From contig NC_016520.1 in assembly GCF_000236905.1 (NCBI RefSeq), positions 1,116,001 through 1,180,000 on the forward strand: DNA of 64,000 nucleotides, in the 5' to 3' direction. A program made the translations under genes and the position numbers. Positions within the stretch are counted from its first letter, which is position 1, and the number at the start of each line of letters is the position of its first letter. Below, piece after piece: positions 21,120-32,012 of the stretch. Below the pieces are notes generated by a model. It was not told the DNA's origin. It saw only the letters and a program-made list of their open reading frames with translations, and did no database searches. This DNA is from Tetrapisispora phaffii CBS 4417. Lineage: Eukaryota; Ascomycota; Saccharomycetes; Saccharomycetales; Saccharomycetaceae.

Positions 21120-23051
21120 ATGACCAAAACTAAAATAACCAATTCTATTTTAAATAATAATAATAAAAAGAGGATGGGCGGCAAAAACACAGACAGGTAT
21201 ATTCCTTATATTGCATCCCATAAGGCTTATAAAAACACAACCACGACTATAAATCTCCAGTTCAATGATACGAAAGATTCACCAAGTAACTCTGACTCGT
21301 CATCTCCAATAAGATTATCCTCCCCAGAATTTTTCCATGATTTAAGAAATACAGGCCACTACCAAGCTATTGACGCAAGCTTGTCTCCTAATACTACTCA
21401 CCCTGTTGGGATTGATGTTACAGATGATAATGGTTCTACATCTGCAAATAATAATAAGAAATTGAAATTAGACCAACAACATAAAAATGTGATTGCTGAA
21501 TCTTTGGGGTTTCTGAATTTTAAACGTGTATACACATTTACAGATAACAAAGATAAGATAATCCAAGACTCACAAAGCAATGATCATTTTAATTCTGGAG
21601 AGTCGATGACACACATGAGTCCAATGTCATTATTTGGAAAATCTGATCCACATTTTGAGAGATCATCGACACCAATGAAGACCAATCGTCCAGCAACGAG
21701 AATTAAATCTCATGTACCATATAGGGTATTAGATGCTCCAAATTTAAGAAATGATTTTTATTCAAATCTAATATGTTGGTCAAAAATAACAAATAACGTA
21801 ATTGTTGGATTAGGATCTAACGTCTATATTTGGTCAGACGTTCAAGGTGCAGTTCAGGTAATGGAACATGACTATTTAGGAAAACATAATGATTATGTTA
21901 CGTGTGTGTCATTTTGTCCATTCAATTCGTTTTTTCTGGTTGGCTCTAAACAAGGAAGATTAATTTTGTTTAATCAAGATGACTTTGTGGGTCAATTCAA
22001 TAATAAAACATTGAAAGGTGAGCCTTTAGTTGAATATAAAACTTCAACTTATAGGGGAATTGGTTGCATTGAGTGGTTCCAAAGTCTCGACGATGAGTAC
22101 AAATTTATAATCGGGGAAGAGTCAGGGGAGATTACGTTTTTTAAAATAAAAATAAAATCAAACGTTGATAAAAAGATGTCTGATTATGACAATAATCAAC
22201 CAACTCAACTGAATGATAATTTAGATTACAGTTTAAATACAACGAAATTACACGATCTCAATGAACTATCTGAGGAGGAAAGTTCAAATAACGGTAAACG
22301 ACTATTGTACAAAATAAATTTAATTCATAAGTTTAGAGCTCAAACGCAACAAATATGTGGTATGTATTACAATTGGATTTATTATTACAAATTAACTAGT
22401 TTTTTTCTTTCAAATTATTTTTCTAACTATTATTTTTAATTAATCACAGGTATTTCATTAAATGAGAAATGTAACTTAATAGCAGTTGGGGGCAATGATA
22501 ACTCCTGCTCTGTCTGGGATATCAAAGATAAGAAAAATCCTACTCTGTTGCAGACATTGAAACATAATGCTGCGGTCAAGGCAATTGCATTTTGTCCTTG
22601 GTCTAGGTCACTTTTAGCAACAGGAGGAGGTAGTAAAGATAGGACGATCAAGTTTTGGCATGCACAATCCGGTACTTTAGTAAAGAAGATAAAGACAAAA
22701 GGTCAAATAACGTCCTTGATATGGTCGGCAAGATATAAACAAGTTGTTGCTACTTTTGGATTTGGTGACGTCGAGAATCCAGTCTTGTTAATGCTATTCT
22801 CTTACCCCAAACTGAACCCAATCTTACAAGTCAAAACGCCAACACCAATAAGGGTTTTAAGTGCAGTTGCGTCACCAGATATAACTTCAATATGTATTGC
22901 TGCAAATGATGAAACTATTAGATTTTACAAATTATGGGATGACTACGAATCTGAAATTAAAGAAGTGCAAGAAAAAGGTGTATACGGTTCCAATCTAATC
23001 GAATATATAGAGGGTATTGATTCAAGTAACTGTACCTCCACAATAAGATAG
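21120..23051 (+). CDS. AMA1: Meiotic APC/C activator Ama1, two exons
   Basis: The gene joins 21120-22359 and 22450-23051 to give 613 residues (about 593 in S. cerevisiae). Ama1 is the meiosis-specific Cdc20/Cdh1-family activator that brings substrates to the anaphase-promoting complex and is needed for sporulation. The C-box DRYIP is at residues 25-29. A WD40 propeller follows from about residue 195. The protein ends in Ile-Arg, the IR tail that docks on the APC/C. Splicing restores QQICGISLNEKCNLIAVGG in frame across the junction (phase 1) and rebuilds a WD repeat. Reading through instead stops at 22437-22439. The order HSV2-AMA1 is kept. Confidence 0.95.
22360..22449 (+). other. AMA1: Spliceosomal intron in AMA1 (90 nt)
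   Basis: The 5' splice site GTATGT at 22360 is canonical. The branch site is TTCTAAC at 22421-22427, one base off the yeast consensus TACTAAC. The 3' site is CACAG ending at 22449. S. cerevisiae AMA1 also has an intron, spliced only in meiosis with Mer1. I see no match here to the Mer1 enhancer AYACCCUY, so Mer1 dependence is not shown. The position, within the WD40 region, is inferred from reading frame and motif continuity. Confidence 0.92.
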
Positions 23052-23363
23052 TCAGTATAGAAGTAGACTTACGTACATATGTAATGTCTTCAGATCTCTA
23101 ATTCTGTAATAATCGTTTCATAAATTTGCCTTGTTCTCCAGTTCTTGTTCGTTTTTTATATCACTGCTTTTTTAAGGGAAAGCTTTTAAGGAAGAAAACT
23201 ATAACTTGACATATATAAAAGCAGTGATGAGCAAAAATAAGTAAATGTTTATACATAAAAAATATATATAAAATATACTAATATAGATGTAATCAGTCAT
23301 ATTAAAACTATTAATTAAGGGTTTATATTACAGTAAAATATTTGCTGACCAATTACCAGAGGA
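23052..23363. other. AMA1-PEX28 spacer
   Basis: About 310 bp of A+T-rich DNA with an ATATATAAA stretch near 23260-23275 that can serve as the PEX28 core promoter. A GTGATGA at 23224 and a CTGA at 23344 were checked as snoRNA boxes, but no terminal stem is present. Confidence 0.45.
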
Positions 23364-24962
23364 ATGCTAAGGTATATAGGTCAAAAGTATGAAGCTATTT
23401 TAGCCACCATCATAGAGAAAGAGATAGATGAAAATCCATCGAATGCAAAGAGAGAACTAATCAATAACATAACGACATCTTTAATCGATGCATCAATAGA
23501 GAAATATAAGACAAACAAATATGGTCATGTAAGTACGGCTACTGACGTTAATGAATATGATAAATTTTGGAATGATCAGAATTTCAAACAAGAGTTTGAG
23601 CAAGATACACCGCCATTATCAGAAAATATTGAAGTTGAAATGAACGAAGAAAGAGTCTCACCTATTGATACGCAAGTTGCTATTCCTAAGCCAAGAGAAC
23701 ATTTTTTAGATATATTCGTAGATAAGCTGATAAGTAAATTGGTAACTGAAAGATTGCCAGAAAGAGAACAGCTAGCTGATCGAATACTTTTGCCAACTGA
23801 TAATTACCAACAACCTATATCCGCCACAACTTTAGGAAGCAATTTTGGTAAGTTAGGTTCAAACCTAACAACATTATTTGATTTACAAGAAAGTATTATT
23901 AGATTGATTACCTGGAGGGCTCCATCAGCTACTATTACACTATTAATATTGCTAACTTTTTTTATCAATTACCCACTATTGACATTGTTGATTCCTCTAT
24001 TTAATTTACTCTTTAGAAATATGATACCAAGTTACTTACACAGACACCCTTCCAACCTCAAGAAATATCCAATAAAAATAATATATGGCAGATCATTGAT
24101 TGAAGATGTTACTACCGGTGGACCTAGTAATGCCTGGCATCCTAAATCAGATTTTGGTAAAAATGACTTGCCATCATCTAGTTCAGAAGCAACGTATGAT
24201 AGCCCAAATATAATCAATGATCGAACTTCACAAGTGTCTGTTCAGAACAGCAATAGTTCTGTAGAAATCGTAGCTAACCTTCGTGATCTTCAAAATGTAA
24301 CATCTAGTCTCGTTAAGCTGAATGAGGAACTAGAAAAATTTTTTTATGGACTAGCTGGTTTTAAAGATGAATCTCAATCGACACTTCTGTTTTTTATCTG
24401 TTTTATTAGTTTATTTGCATCACTTGGCTTGTTTTACAATATTAACTGGCCGATGTTTTTAATTACTACTATTTGGACATTTATGATAGCCATTCATCCT
24501 AAAATCAAACCTTTATTGATCAATTTTATTAAAATAATGTTAAACAAGAAAAAAAACAATAATACAAAGAACAGGCGATTTAAGCATCTTGTCATTTTAG
24601 ATGAACAGCCAGAGGAGCAATACGTAGAAATATTTGAGATATATAAGAAAGGAATCACTTCTTATCAATGGAATCTTTGTGTATTTTCAAATCAAATATA
24701 TGATCCTGATGATACAGTGAGAAAATTAGAAGATCCACCACATGGAGTACCCACACTAGAAGACATAACACCTCCAAGAACATGGACATTTGATGAAAAT
24801 AGCAACTGGGAAATTGATAAAGATGCAGCAGGCTGGATCAAAGAGAATGAATTGACATTATTTGCGAATAATGATTTTGCTATGGATGAAGAGTATAAAC
24901 GCAGGAGGTGGGTCCGAAAAGTACTAAGATATGCGAAACCAGCTAGAAAACCTCAAACATGA
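23364..24962 (+). CDS. PEX28: Peroxisomal membrane protein Pex28 (peroxin/dysferlin domain)
   Basis: A 532-residue homologue of Pex28, which with Pex29 controls peroxisome number, size and ER contact. Hydrophobic helices occur near residues 185-215 (ITLLILLTFFINYPLLTLLI) and 340-375. The C-terminal third holds the dysferlin-type signature: YQWNLCVFSNQIYDPDD, then RTWTFDENSNWEID, a conserved W-I-K-E-N, and a final RRRWVRKVLRYAKP. The Trp/Arg-rich blocks are characteristic of DysF domains. S. cerevisiae Pex28 is about 579 residues. Its place between AMA1 and MTC6 matches YHR150W-YHR151C order, interleaved with chromosome VII genes. Pex29 is the main alternative, but context favours Pex28. Confidence 0.9.
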   Translation: MLRYIGQKYEAILATIIEKEIDENPSNAKRELINNITTSLIDASIEKYKTNKYGHVSTATDVNEYDKFWNDQNFKQEFEQDTPPLSENIEVEMNEERVSPIDTQVAIPKPREHFLDIFVDKLISKLVTERLPEREQLADRILLPTDNYQQPISATTLGSNFGKLGSNLTTLFDLQESIIRLITWRAPSATITLLILLTFFINYPLLTLLIPLFNLLFRNMIPSYLHRHPSNLKKYPIKIIYGRSLIEDVTTGGPSNAWHPKSDFGKNDLPSSSSEATYDSPNIINDRTSQVSVQNSNSSVEIVANLRDLQNVTSSLVKLNEELEKFFYGLAGFKDESQSTLLFFICFISLFASLGLFYNINWPMFLITTIWTFMIAIHPKIKPLLINFIKIMLNKKKNNNTKNRRFKHLVILDEQPEEQYVEIFEIYKKGITSYQWNLCVFSNQIYDPDDTVRKLEDPPHGVPTLEDITPPRTWTFDENSNWEIDKDAAGWIKENELTLFANNDFAMDEEYKRRRWVRKVLRYAKPARKPQT

Positions 24963-25124
24963 ACTCAATAACAGTGAAACAATAGAATGCTAATAAATCT
25001 ATAAATAATTAATATCATTTATTTCCTATAATTATATAGTATATTCAACTTAATATTATAAGATGTATGCAGTGAATAATGTTGAAATGCAAACCTAAAG
25101 GTCTAGTAGGGGAAATGTCAAATT

Positions 25125-26684
25125 TTATGCAGGTACACCATCACTTTCGGGTACAGCCATTTTAGAAATAACTTTCTTCCAGTTATTTCTATTATCATGT
25201 ATAGGGGCACTCAATAAATTCAATAATGTTACAATCACAAGTAATCCAAATGAACAAACGCATGCAGGAGTAAGCATTCTCGTAAAATTTCTTCCTGACA
25301 TGACCTTTTGATAGGGACATGATGCAAACGGCCCGCCTGTAACCCAACAGTCACTAACGGAGATGGAATTTATATCAATCCAAATATTGATATTTCCCAT
25401 TTCATATTTTTTGAGAAAAAATTCTAAAGCTAATTTCTGTAATGGTGTCGAGGGTATAGAAAAATCAAAGCCATCTGGACAATTTGATCCACTAAAGCTA
25501 TCAAAATCAAAATATGAATTTTCATTTTCACTTAAAATGAATCCAAAATTATCATTATAAGATCGACATAAACCATATAGTTTGTCATAACAATTACCTA
25601 CGATCCACTCCGATGATATATTATGCACAGTGTAAGACATATATCCACAATTATATGCGGTAAAACTCTTATCTTTCGGTAGAGAGCTTTGTTTTTTAGG
25701 CTCTCCAACTTTCCATGACCAACTGTTTATAGGAGTAGTTAAATCTGATAATAGGAGTATATTACTGGAATCGAATTTATTTGCAATAATAGGAGAGTAA
25801 CCATAACTAATGTATTGTGGCCCATCGCTTTCAGTAAAATTTGATAATAAAAACCTCCATGGAATTAATGATGTGTTTCTAACTTCTTCTACAGTAGTTG
25901 GGATATCTAGTGTTGCATTAAATTCATCAAAATGCATGATTGAACGGTTAAACGTATATGGGGATTCATCTGATTCCATAACTTGCGATATTTCTGAAAT
26001 CACTACTCTTCTTCTAATTTCATATAAAAACCTATTTAAGGTAGGCCAACCATTTACTGCATTCACGCCATTCATATCAAAGGTTTTACCAGCTTTTCTA
26101 TCTGAAAGCAAATCATCTGGCTTGTATATATAACTTCCACCTAGTCCATGTTCAAGCAAAGCCGAAATATTTTGGCTAGGTGAACTATAATCAATAAAAG
26201 TTAAGCTATTATTCTGAATACGTAACATCATAAAGAATAAATTCGCAGACAGGTTTGTATCTGTGTCATCTAGAAAAACTTTTGTTTTCGATAAAAAGCT
26301 TTGAAAAGTTATGCTTGTATCAACAAGGGTCCATATGTTATCAGTTAACTCCAAATCTACTATAACATTTTGAACCCCACTAGATAAGATATCATAATAA
26401 TAGTTCAATAAATCGTCATTGTTTATAGTATCATTTGATTGCGAGAAATTTGAGTGAAGTAAAACTGATTTCAACTCAATACCCGTCAAAGGAAGTTGAT
26501 CTATCGTTATATTATATTCAATATCTCTTTGGGACCTCTGACTTAGTGCTGCACTCGAGTTTGAAGATATAGAGTGTGCTTTAGCAGATGAAGTGTCCGC
26601 ATTAACAAAAGTTGTTGGTATACTATTTAATACCAAAAGGCAACATATACCGATAAATAAATAGCGGAACAATTTAAGAGTCAT
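25125..26684 (-). CDS. MTC6: Mtc6-like membrane glycoprotein
   Basis: A 519-residue protein from the ATG at 26684; two upstream codons begin with TTG. The N-terminus is a signal-anchor or signal peptide (LFRYLFIGICCLLVLNSI). A long luminal or extracellular domain follows, with many N-x-S/T sites and paired cysteines near the end (CGYMSY, GNCYDKLYGLC, CPDGFDFSIPSTPLQ, SVSDCWVTGG, FASCPY). One transmembrane helix precedes a short tail, around LTPACVCSFGLLVIVTLLNL. Mtc6 (YHR151C, about 526 residues) is named for synthetic interaction with cdc13-1, and its biochemical role is unclear. Context right after PEX28 supports the call. Confidence 0.9.
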   Translation of the reverse strand: MTLKLFRYLFIGICCLLVLNSIPTTFVNADTSSAKAHSISSNSSAALSQRSQRDIEYNITIDQLPLTGIELKSVLLHSNFSQSNDTINNDDLLNYYYDILSSGVQNVIVDLELTDNIWTLVDTSITFQSFLSKTKVFLDDTDTNLSANLFFMMLRIQNNSLTFIDYSSPSQNISALLEHGLGGSYIYKPDDLLSDRKAGKTFDMNGVNAVNGWPTLNRFLYEIRRRVVISEISQVMESDESPYTFNRSIMHFDEFNATLDIPTTVEEVRNTSLIPWRFLLSNFTESDGPQYISYGYSPIIANKFDSSNILLLSDLTTPINSWSWKVGEPKKQSSLPKDKSFTAYNCGYMSYTVHNISSEWIVGNCYDKLYGLCRSYNDNFGFILSENENSYFDFDSFSGSNCPDGFDFSIPSTPLQKLALEFFLKKYEMGNINIWIDINSISVSDCWVTGGPFASCPYQKVMSGRNFTRMLTPACVCSFGLLVIVTLLNLLSAPIHDNRNNWKKVISKMAVPESDGVPA

Positions 26685-27252
26685 AAACAAATACTAGAAT
26701 AGTTGAAGACACGATAAATATTATAGTTCTTTAATGAAGGAAACCTTGAATATCATATATTTTCAATTATTTATAGTAGTGTTAAATGGATGTATCGACG
26801 AATTTTTTGTACCTTCTTAATCAGATTCAGTTTATATTTCTTTTATTTTCAATGAATATTTATTTACTAGAAAAAATATAAGTTATTCTTCAATAATACT
26901 AGTTTGTTGTTGTCTACTTCAGTACTTTCAAACCGAAATTAACAATATAAATAACTGTATATTAAATTTAATCTTTATTTTTGCTCAGTTTTATTTGTAT
27001 TGTCTTGCTATCTAAAAATTTCAAAGCATCGGCTTTTTAATATGCTTTTCATTTTATTGTTTGATAAATGACGAAATTGATTAAAATTGATTACATTCTC
27101 TTAACGTTTTTTATAATTGTTATACATTTAAAAGGGTTCTTATTGAATGGAATACAGTCAATTAATATACTGAAATCAAATTACAGTTTTAATTGTGTGT
27201 ACTATAGTTATAGGAGACACAATCGTGCATTCCGTGTTTAATTGTGTCCTAG
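26685..27252. other. Divergent MTC6-ALG10 spacer
   Basis: A very A+T-rich promoter region for both genes. No strong factor-binding motif and no gene are seen. Confidence 0.45.
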
Positions 27253-28821
27253 ATGTCCAAAAACGAAGAGCAGTCAGACGGAGATAATATACTAGGTGAA
27301 GATACTATTCAAATCATCGTTCCTGGTATTCAGAGAGACTTACAAACTGAAGTCATTCTTGGTTTCGTGTTAAATATCATAATCTATGCGTTCCTATTAA
27401 TATACTTTTCTGTTACCTTTTGGTACCTTACAACAAGAGTAGTACCATATTTATTTATAGATGAAGTTTTCCACGTAACTCAAACCATCCGTTATATCAA
27501 AGGAGATTGGTTTTATTGGGATCCAAAAATTACAACTCCGCCTGGTCTTTATATATTAGGCTATCTGAATTATCAAATCGTAAAAATGTTCACTTCGTGG
27601 AGTACCACTACACTTTTAAGGTTAGTTAATTTAATTGGAGGAACAGTTATACTGCCTGCTGTTGTACTAAGACCACTGTTTTTATTTAATGCCATTGGAT
27701 TTTGGCCTATTACATTGATCTCTTTCCCATTGATGACGACATACTATTACTTATACTACACAGACGTATGGTCAACCATATTCATTATGCAATCATTAAA
27801 TGTTATAATAACGTTACCACTGGGTGAAAATTATAGTATTTGGTTAAGTGCATTTTTCGCTGGTATAAGCTGTTTATTCAGGCAGACAAATATCATTTGG
27901 TGTGGATTTATCATGGTATTGGCAATTGAAAGAAGAGCAATGATTCAAAAAGAATTTAACACTCACAATTTTAATAATTATTTGAAGGCATTTATCTACT
28001 CAGTTGATGAATTTAAAACTGTCGTGTTACCATATATGATTAATTTCATATTATTTTTCATTTACTTACTTTGGAATAGGTCAATTACATTAGGTGACAA
28101 ATCCAATCACTCTGTAGGAATTCATTTAGTTCAAATTTTCTACTGCATCTTTTTTATAACGATATTCAGTCTCCCACTATGGCTCTCAAAAAATTTCATA
28201 CTAGGTTATTTAAGAAGATGGAACGTCAAATTCATTCAATCAATTTTTGAAATAATTGGTATCATTATTATTATTCGTTATTTTACAAAAGTGCATCCAT
28301 TTTTATTGGCGGATAACAGACACTATACATTTTACTTGTTCAAGAAAATAATTGGAAACCAAAGAAGACTAATCAAATATGGATTAATGTCTCTGGTATA
28401 TCATTTTTCAATATTTACTTATGTCGAACTGATGAGGACATGTGAATTGACATTCCACCCTATCTTGCCATTACCAATTAAAGAGACAATTACATTGCCA
28501 GTACAATTAACGCATATATCATGGACTGCGCTTATTTTATGTACTATAGTAACCCTGGTGCCATCGCCATTATTCGAACCTCGTTACTATATCATTCCAT
28601 ACTACTTCTGGAGAATATTTGTGACATGTAATGCAGAACCAATTATAGGAGACATTCAACCTCCACCTACCGGATTACCTCCAATAACCATCGCCGCAAC
28701 CAATAGGCTATTATTCGAGTTTCTTTGGTTCATGTTAATAAACATAATGACCCTAATTGTTTTCATTAAGTACGAATTCAGTTGGTATACAGAACAATTC
28801 CCACAACGTATTATTTGGTGA
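27253..28821 (+). CDS. DIE2: Dolichyl-P-Glc alpha-1,2-glucosyltransferase Alg10 (Die2)
   Basis: A 522-residue polytopic ER membrane protein (about 525 in S. cerevisiae). It adds the last, alpha-1,2-linked glucose to the lipid-linked oligosaccharide Glc2Man9GlcNAc2-PP-dolichol before transfer to protein. After a hydrophilic start and a first membrane helix comes the luminal loop with D-E at residues 70-71 in [13 protein letters not shown], the acidic GT-C-type catalytic-loop motif. [19 protein letters not shown] then follows, which is diagnostic for ALG10. About ten further hydrophobic segments are seen. [11 protein letters not shown] and [14 protein letters not shown] are other conserved blocks. 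It corresponds to YGR227W. Confidence 0.96.
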   Translation: MSKNEEQSDGDNILGEDTIQIIVPGIQRDLQTEVILGFVLNIIIYAFLLIYFSVTFWYLTTRVVPYLFIDEVFHVTQTIRYIKGDWFYWDPKITTPPGLYILGYLNYQIVKMFTSWSTTTLLRLVNLIGGTVILPAVVLRPLFLFNAIGFWPITLISFPLMTTYYYLYYTDVWSTIFIMQSLNVIITLPLGENYSIWLSAFFAGISCLFRQTNIIWCGFIMVLAIERRAMIQKEFNTHNFNNYLKAFIYSVDEFKTVVLPYMINFILFFIYLLWNRSITLGDKSNHSVGIHLVQIFYCIFFITIFSLPLWLSKNFILGYLRRWNVKFIQSIFEIIGIIIIIRYFTKVHPFLLADNRHYTFYLFKKIIGNQRRLIKYGLMSLVYHFSIFTYVELMRTCELTFHPILPLPIKETITLPVQLTHISWTALILCTIVTLVPSPLFEPRYYIIPYYFWRIFVTCNAEPIIGDIQPPPTGLPPITIAATNRLLFEFLWFMLINIMTLIVFIKYEFSWYTEQFPQRIIW

Positions 28822-30018
28822 ATTAGATTTCCAAAATTTCATGTGGCACTAGAAAGACCTTATTTTGCATTCCACATCCCACTTGTTTCATAAAACTATG
28901 ACTAAATTAGACCCATCTAAGCTTTCATCTACCGCAACATAGTTTTCTTTGGGACATAGTCTCCACACGCACACGTCCACCCAATCGACATCAAAAATTA
29001 TACATATAGATATAAACGTAAATAGTATAAACTAAAGTTTATAGTGTCACATGGAAAACCTTTCCCTCAATACTTAGACGTACCTTGAATGCTATGAACA
29101 TACAATGACCAAGTGACAATCGAATCCAATTCACATGGATGTCTCATTGCTGTCGCCGGAAACACACATATACTGATACATTCAGGGTTGCCCCTTGCAA
29201 GCAATACCAATCCCAAATCCAAACTGATACTACTACCAACACTAGAAGACTGTATTACCTTTAAGAATAACCATCCATTGAGAAACATCACTTATCCATC
29301 GCAGCAATTATCGCTATTCTCTTCTCATCACTTATGCCTGTTTTTGAAATTTCAATGTTTTTCCTATTTAGGCTAACAGGTAAACACAAAATATCGATGC
29401 CTTCGAAGAAAAAGTCAGAAATTATTTGTGAAGAGGCACAAAAGAGGTTAAAGTGAATAAAATAGTAGTCAAGTGATGGCAAAGAAGGACAATTAGAACC
29501 ATTAACAGGTTTTGTTAGATAGATGAATAGACGGCTCAGGATGCTGATATATGTCGTAACTATACACATTCTTTCGCACTCTTTAACCACCCTCTTTTTG
29601 ACTTTTAATAAAGCAAGATGTAGTTCCGGGATGGGAACTCTAAGTTATGTTTCGAGTATTAACTATTATTAACAGAAAGTTAAGTAATTCGTAATCATGG
29701 GTCCATTAAAGCGTCATTTTGATAAATTTGCAAATTATGTTTCAGTTTTGGGTAACGTTATTGATATCTCTTGAAAATTTAAAGGAGAAAAATATTATTT
29801 GACAATTATCCCATCAGTAATACTACTTTTTTGTAAATATTTCTTTTAGTGATCGTTAACAAGGATTAGATACTATTATATATATATATGTATATGTGTG
29901 TATGTCCGTGTTAGTTTGTTCTATATAATTACTATTTATTCTTTGTAGCTTTTGAGAATTAAACGTAAGTTCACATTTGTTGAATCATTCACATCAGCAT
30001 CTCAGCATCTACACACAA
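28822..30018. other. ALG10-SPO12 spacer, 1.2 kb
   Basis: In S. cerevisiae, SMI1 lies between DIE2 and BNS1. Here no SMI1-like protein is readable. Short open frames at 29113-29376 (plus) and 29288-29590 (minus) overlap, lack recognisable motifs and are not called. A TATA/TG-rich microsatellite runs near 29876-29900. Three Ndt80-like cores lie at 29385-29443 and may belong to SPO12. Confidence 0.5.
29385..29443 (+). promoter_or_regulatory. Cluster of Ndt80-type (MSE) cores upstream of SPO12
   Basis: CACAAAA is at 29385-29391. TTTGTG (reverse core) is at 29425-29430. GGCACAAAA, a full match to gNCRCAAAW, is at 29435-29443. The last two face each other with 6 bp between them. Ndt80 switches on middle-meiotic genes, and SPO12 is induced in meiosis. 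The cluster is about 575 bp upstream of the start, rather far, so the link is tentative. Confidence 0.4.
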
Positions 30019-30432
30019 ATGAACAATCAATTAGAAAAAAAAGTCTTATTAGACAAGACAAATACCAAACTAAGCGTACAAAACACTAATGTTGTTAAAG
30101 ACTATAAAGCTAATGATATACTCAAACCATATAGAAAAACCAATTCAGATAATGGACTCCTCAGAAGCGTACCTTGTGATAGAGCCATTCGAGTGAATAA
30201 CAGCGACTCGAATAGAATCAAGAAACCAATTGGGCCGGTTCATAAGCAACTTGTCAATAAGATTAAGGAACAATTTTCTCGAAACAAATTCTTCTCACCA
30301 ACTGATGCGATCCTTTCACCATGTTCTGAAAAGATTAATAATCATCGAGAAAAAACATATAAAGTTAAATCTACTCCTGAAAGATTAAACTTTAAGAAAA
30401 TCGATGATGAAGAAGATATCGATATTTCATAA
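30019..30432 (+). CDS. SPO12/BNS1: Spo12/Bns1 family FEAR-network protein
   Basis: A 137-residue protein from the first ATG, at 30019, the same length as I recall for S. cerevisiae Bns1. Spo12 and Bns1 act in the FEAR pathway that frees Cdc14 phosphatase from the nucleolus in early anaphase; Spo12 is needed for two meiotic divisions. The signature is FFSPTDAILSPCSEK at residues 91-105. Its two Ser-Pro sites (Ser93 and Ser100) correspond to the phosphorylated, function-critical serines of Spo12. The rest is basic and low-complexity, with an acidic C-terminus. S. cerevisiae retains both duplicates (YHR152W and YGR230W). PHB2 follows, as after BNS1. Confidence 0.92.
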   Translation: MNNQLEKKVLLDKTNTKLSVQNTNVVKDYKANDILKPYRKTNSDNGLLRSVPCDRAIRVNNSDSNRIKKPIGPVHKQLVNKIKEQFSRNKFFSPTDAILSPCSEKINNHREKTYKVKSTPERLNFKKIDDEEDIDIS

Positions 30433-30836
30433 AGGGCCGTTTTGCATTAAAAATGGTGGCTTCACATACAAGCTATACAAAAATAAATTGTAATTGTTTC
30501 TTGAACAGATTACCATAGATTACGCATTTACATCCAAGGAGCAAATAAATTACATTAGCATTTAACTATGTTTGTTTTTCTTTTATCTAAAGAAACTAAT
30601 ATATTCAACTATTTTATCTAACTATAACAAATATACCAATACAATATTATTTTGAAAAATGTTTAAATTTATTTTTAAATTACGTAAATTATTGAAGCAA
30701 CTATTGTACGTAAATGATAATTCAATTATTATCTTTTCTAAGAGGTTTTTTTATATAACTATTCACATGTATTTGAACAACATATTATTTATTTGGTAGT
30801 AGTTGATATCAAACATTTCATTTTATTGAAGTATGT
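30433..30836. other. Convergent 3' spacer SPO12/PHB2
   Basis: A+T-rich, with the 3' ends of both genes facing. It contains several TTTTTAT/AATAAA-like tracts suited to 3'-end formation. No gene is seen. Confidence 0.5.
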
Positions 30837-31769
30837 CTATTTCTCTTTTTTCAAACGAGCATCAGATAGAGTATTCAATAACAATGCTTCGTTGTCTAAT
30901 ACCACTCTATTAGGCGACTTAGCCAGTATATCAGCGATATCTTTAGCTGTATCCAATCTTTTAAGTTCGACGTAATCTTTTGATTTTTTAATTGCTTCAC
31001 CAATCAATTCTGCAGACTTAGCTTCACCTTGAGCTTTAACGACCATACCTTGTTTTTCTTGTCTTGCTTTATCCACTACAAAAGCTGCTCTTTGTGCATC
31101 TTGTTGAGCGATTTGTTTAGCTTCTACAGCAGTGGTGAACTCGGGAGAGAAAGTCATATATGTTATTGAAACATCATCTAAAGTAATATTAAACTTCTGA
31201 GCTCTTAAAACCAAGTTATCACGTATCAATCTTGAAACTTTATCTCTTTGAGTAATTAATTGGGAAGCATTGAATTGTGCAACAACTGCTTTCAAAACTT
31301 CATTCACAATAGAAGGTAACACTCTTTCATCATAGTCTTGGCCTAAAGTACGGTATATAGTGGGAAGTTGAGTGACGTTTGGTCTAGATAAGACTCTGCA
31401 TGTAATATTCACCATTTGTAAATCTTTAGTACCTGTCAACGAAGCAACATTACGGGGTTTTGCTCTGACATCATAGATCACCGGAGTTTCAATCCAAGGT
31501 ATCACAAAATGAGTACCTTCAGTATATATCTTATTAGAGACACCACCAATACGCGAATAAACAATTGCTCTATGACCACCATCAACGTTGAACAAAGCTG
31601 AATTACCCAACACAGCAGCACCACCAAGTAATAACAGTGCCCCAACGCCTGAAAATACACCTTTAGGCACACCGGGACCCGGATTTCCTCTTGGATTCTG
31701 TTGTGCTTTTGCAACCTGTTGTTGCAGCATCTTAGCAAATCTTTGAAAGTCACCTGCGTTTCTACTCAT
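30837..31769 (-). CDS. PHB2: Prohibitin 2
   Basis: A 310-residue protein of the expected length. With Phb1 it forms large rings in the mitochondrial inner membrane that act as a scaffold and regulate the m-AAA protease. An N-terminal hydrophobic anchor lies near residues 38-58 (GVFSGVGALLLLGGAAVLGN). The SPFH/prohibitin domain begins at NVDGGHRAIVYSRIGGV. It continues through YDVRAKPRNVASLTGTKDLQ and PSIVNEVLKAVVAQFNASQLITQR. A C-terminal coiled coil contains DKARQEKQGMVVKAQGEAKSAELIG. The longer N-terminus and the tail after the coiled coil distinguish Phb2 from Phb1. It is divergent from NAS6, as in YGR231C-YGR232W. Confidence 0.98.
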   Translation of the reverse strand: MSRNAGDFQRFAKMLQQQVAKAQQNPRGNPGPGVPKGVFSGVGALLLLGGAAVLGNSALFNVDGGHRAIVYSRIGGVSNKIYTEGTHFVIPWIETPVIYDVRAKPRNVASLTGTKDLQMVNITCRVLSRPNVTQLPTIYRTLGQDYDERVLPSIVNEVLKAVVAQFNASQLITQRDKVSRLIRDNLVLRAQKFNITLDDVSITYMTFSPEFTTAVEAKQIAQQDAQRAAFVVDKARQEKQGMVVKAQGEAKSAELIGEAIKKSKDYVELKRLDTAKDIADILAKSPNRVVLDNEALLLNTLSDARLKKEK

Positions 31770-31991
31770 CTTGATGAAAATTCTTTGTCTTCCAGTGTAA
31801 GTCTATAGGAATCTAATCTTCTCAAATCTTCAATTATTAAATCTAACAATTCCTTAACCTCTTCGTACCGATACACAGCACTTTTATATTAGTTATACTT
31901 TCATAATAATTGTTCTTTAACCAACCCACCTCCCTTCTATACTAAACCATATTTTTTCAACACCTTCTTCTTCTTCTCCTTCCTTTTGCCT

Positions 31992-32003
31992 TTTGCCACA
32001 AAA
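31992..32003 (+). promoter_or_regulatory. Overlapping PACE-like and Ndt80 (MSE) site
   Basis: TTTGCCACA matches 8 of 9 bases of the reverse complement of the Rpn4 element GGTGGCAAA, expected for a proteasome-chaperone gene such as NAS6. The overlapping GCCACAAAA (31995-32003) is a full match to the Ndt80 element gNCRCAAAW. Sequence alone cannot tell which factor uses it. Confidence 0.45.
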
Positions 32004-32012
32004 ACTAAACGT

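Noticed and set aside
23224..23347. C-box-like GTGATGA and D-box-like CTGA before PEX28, checked as a C/D snoRNA
   Set aside because: No terminal stem and no internal C'/D' boxes; it lies in the PEX28 promoter and leader.
29113..29590. Two overlapping frames of 87 and 100 codons between ALG10 and SPO12, checked as an SMI1 relic
   Set aside because: Neither resembles Smi1 or any other family, and they overlap each other on opposite strands.
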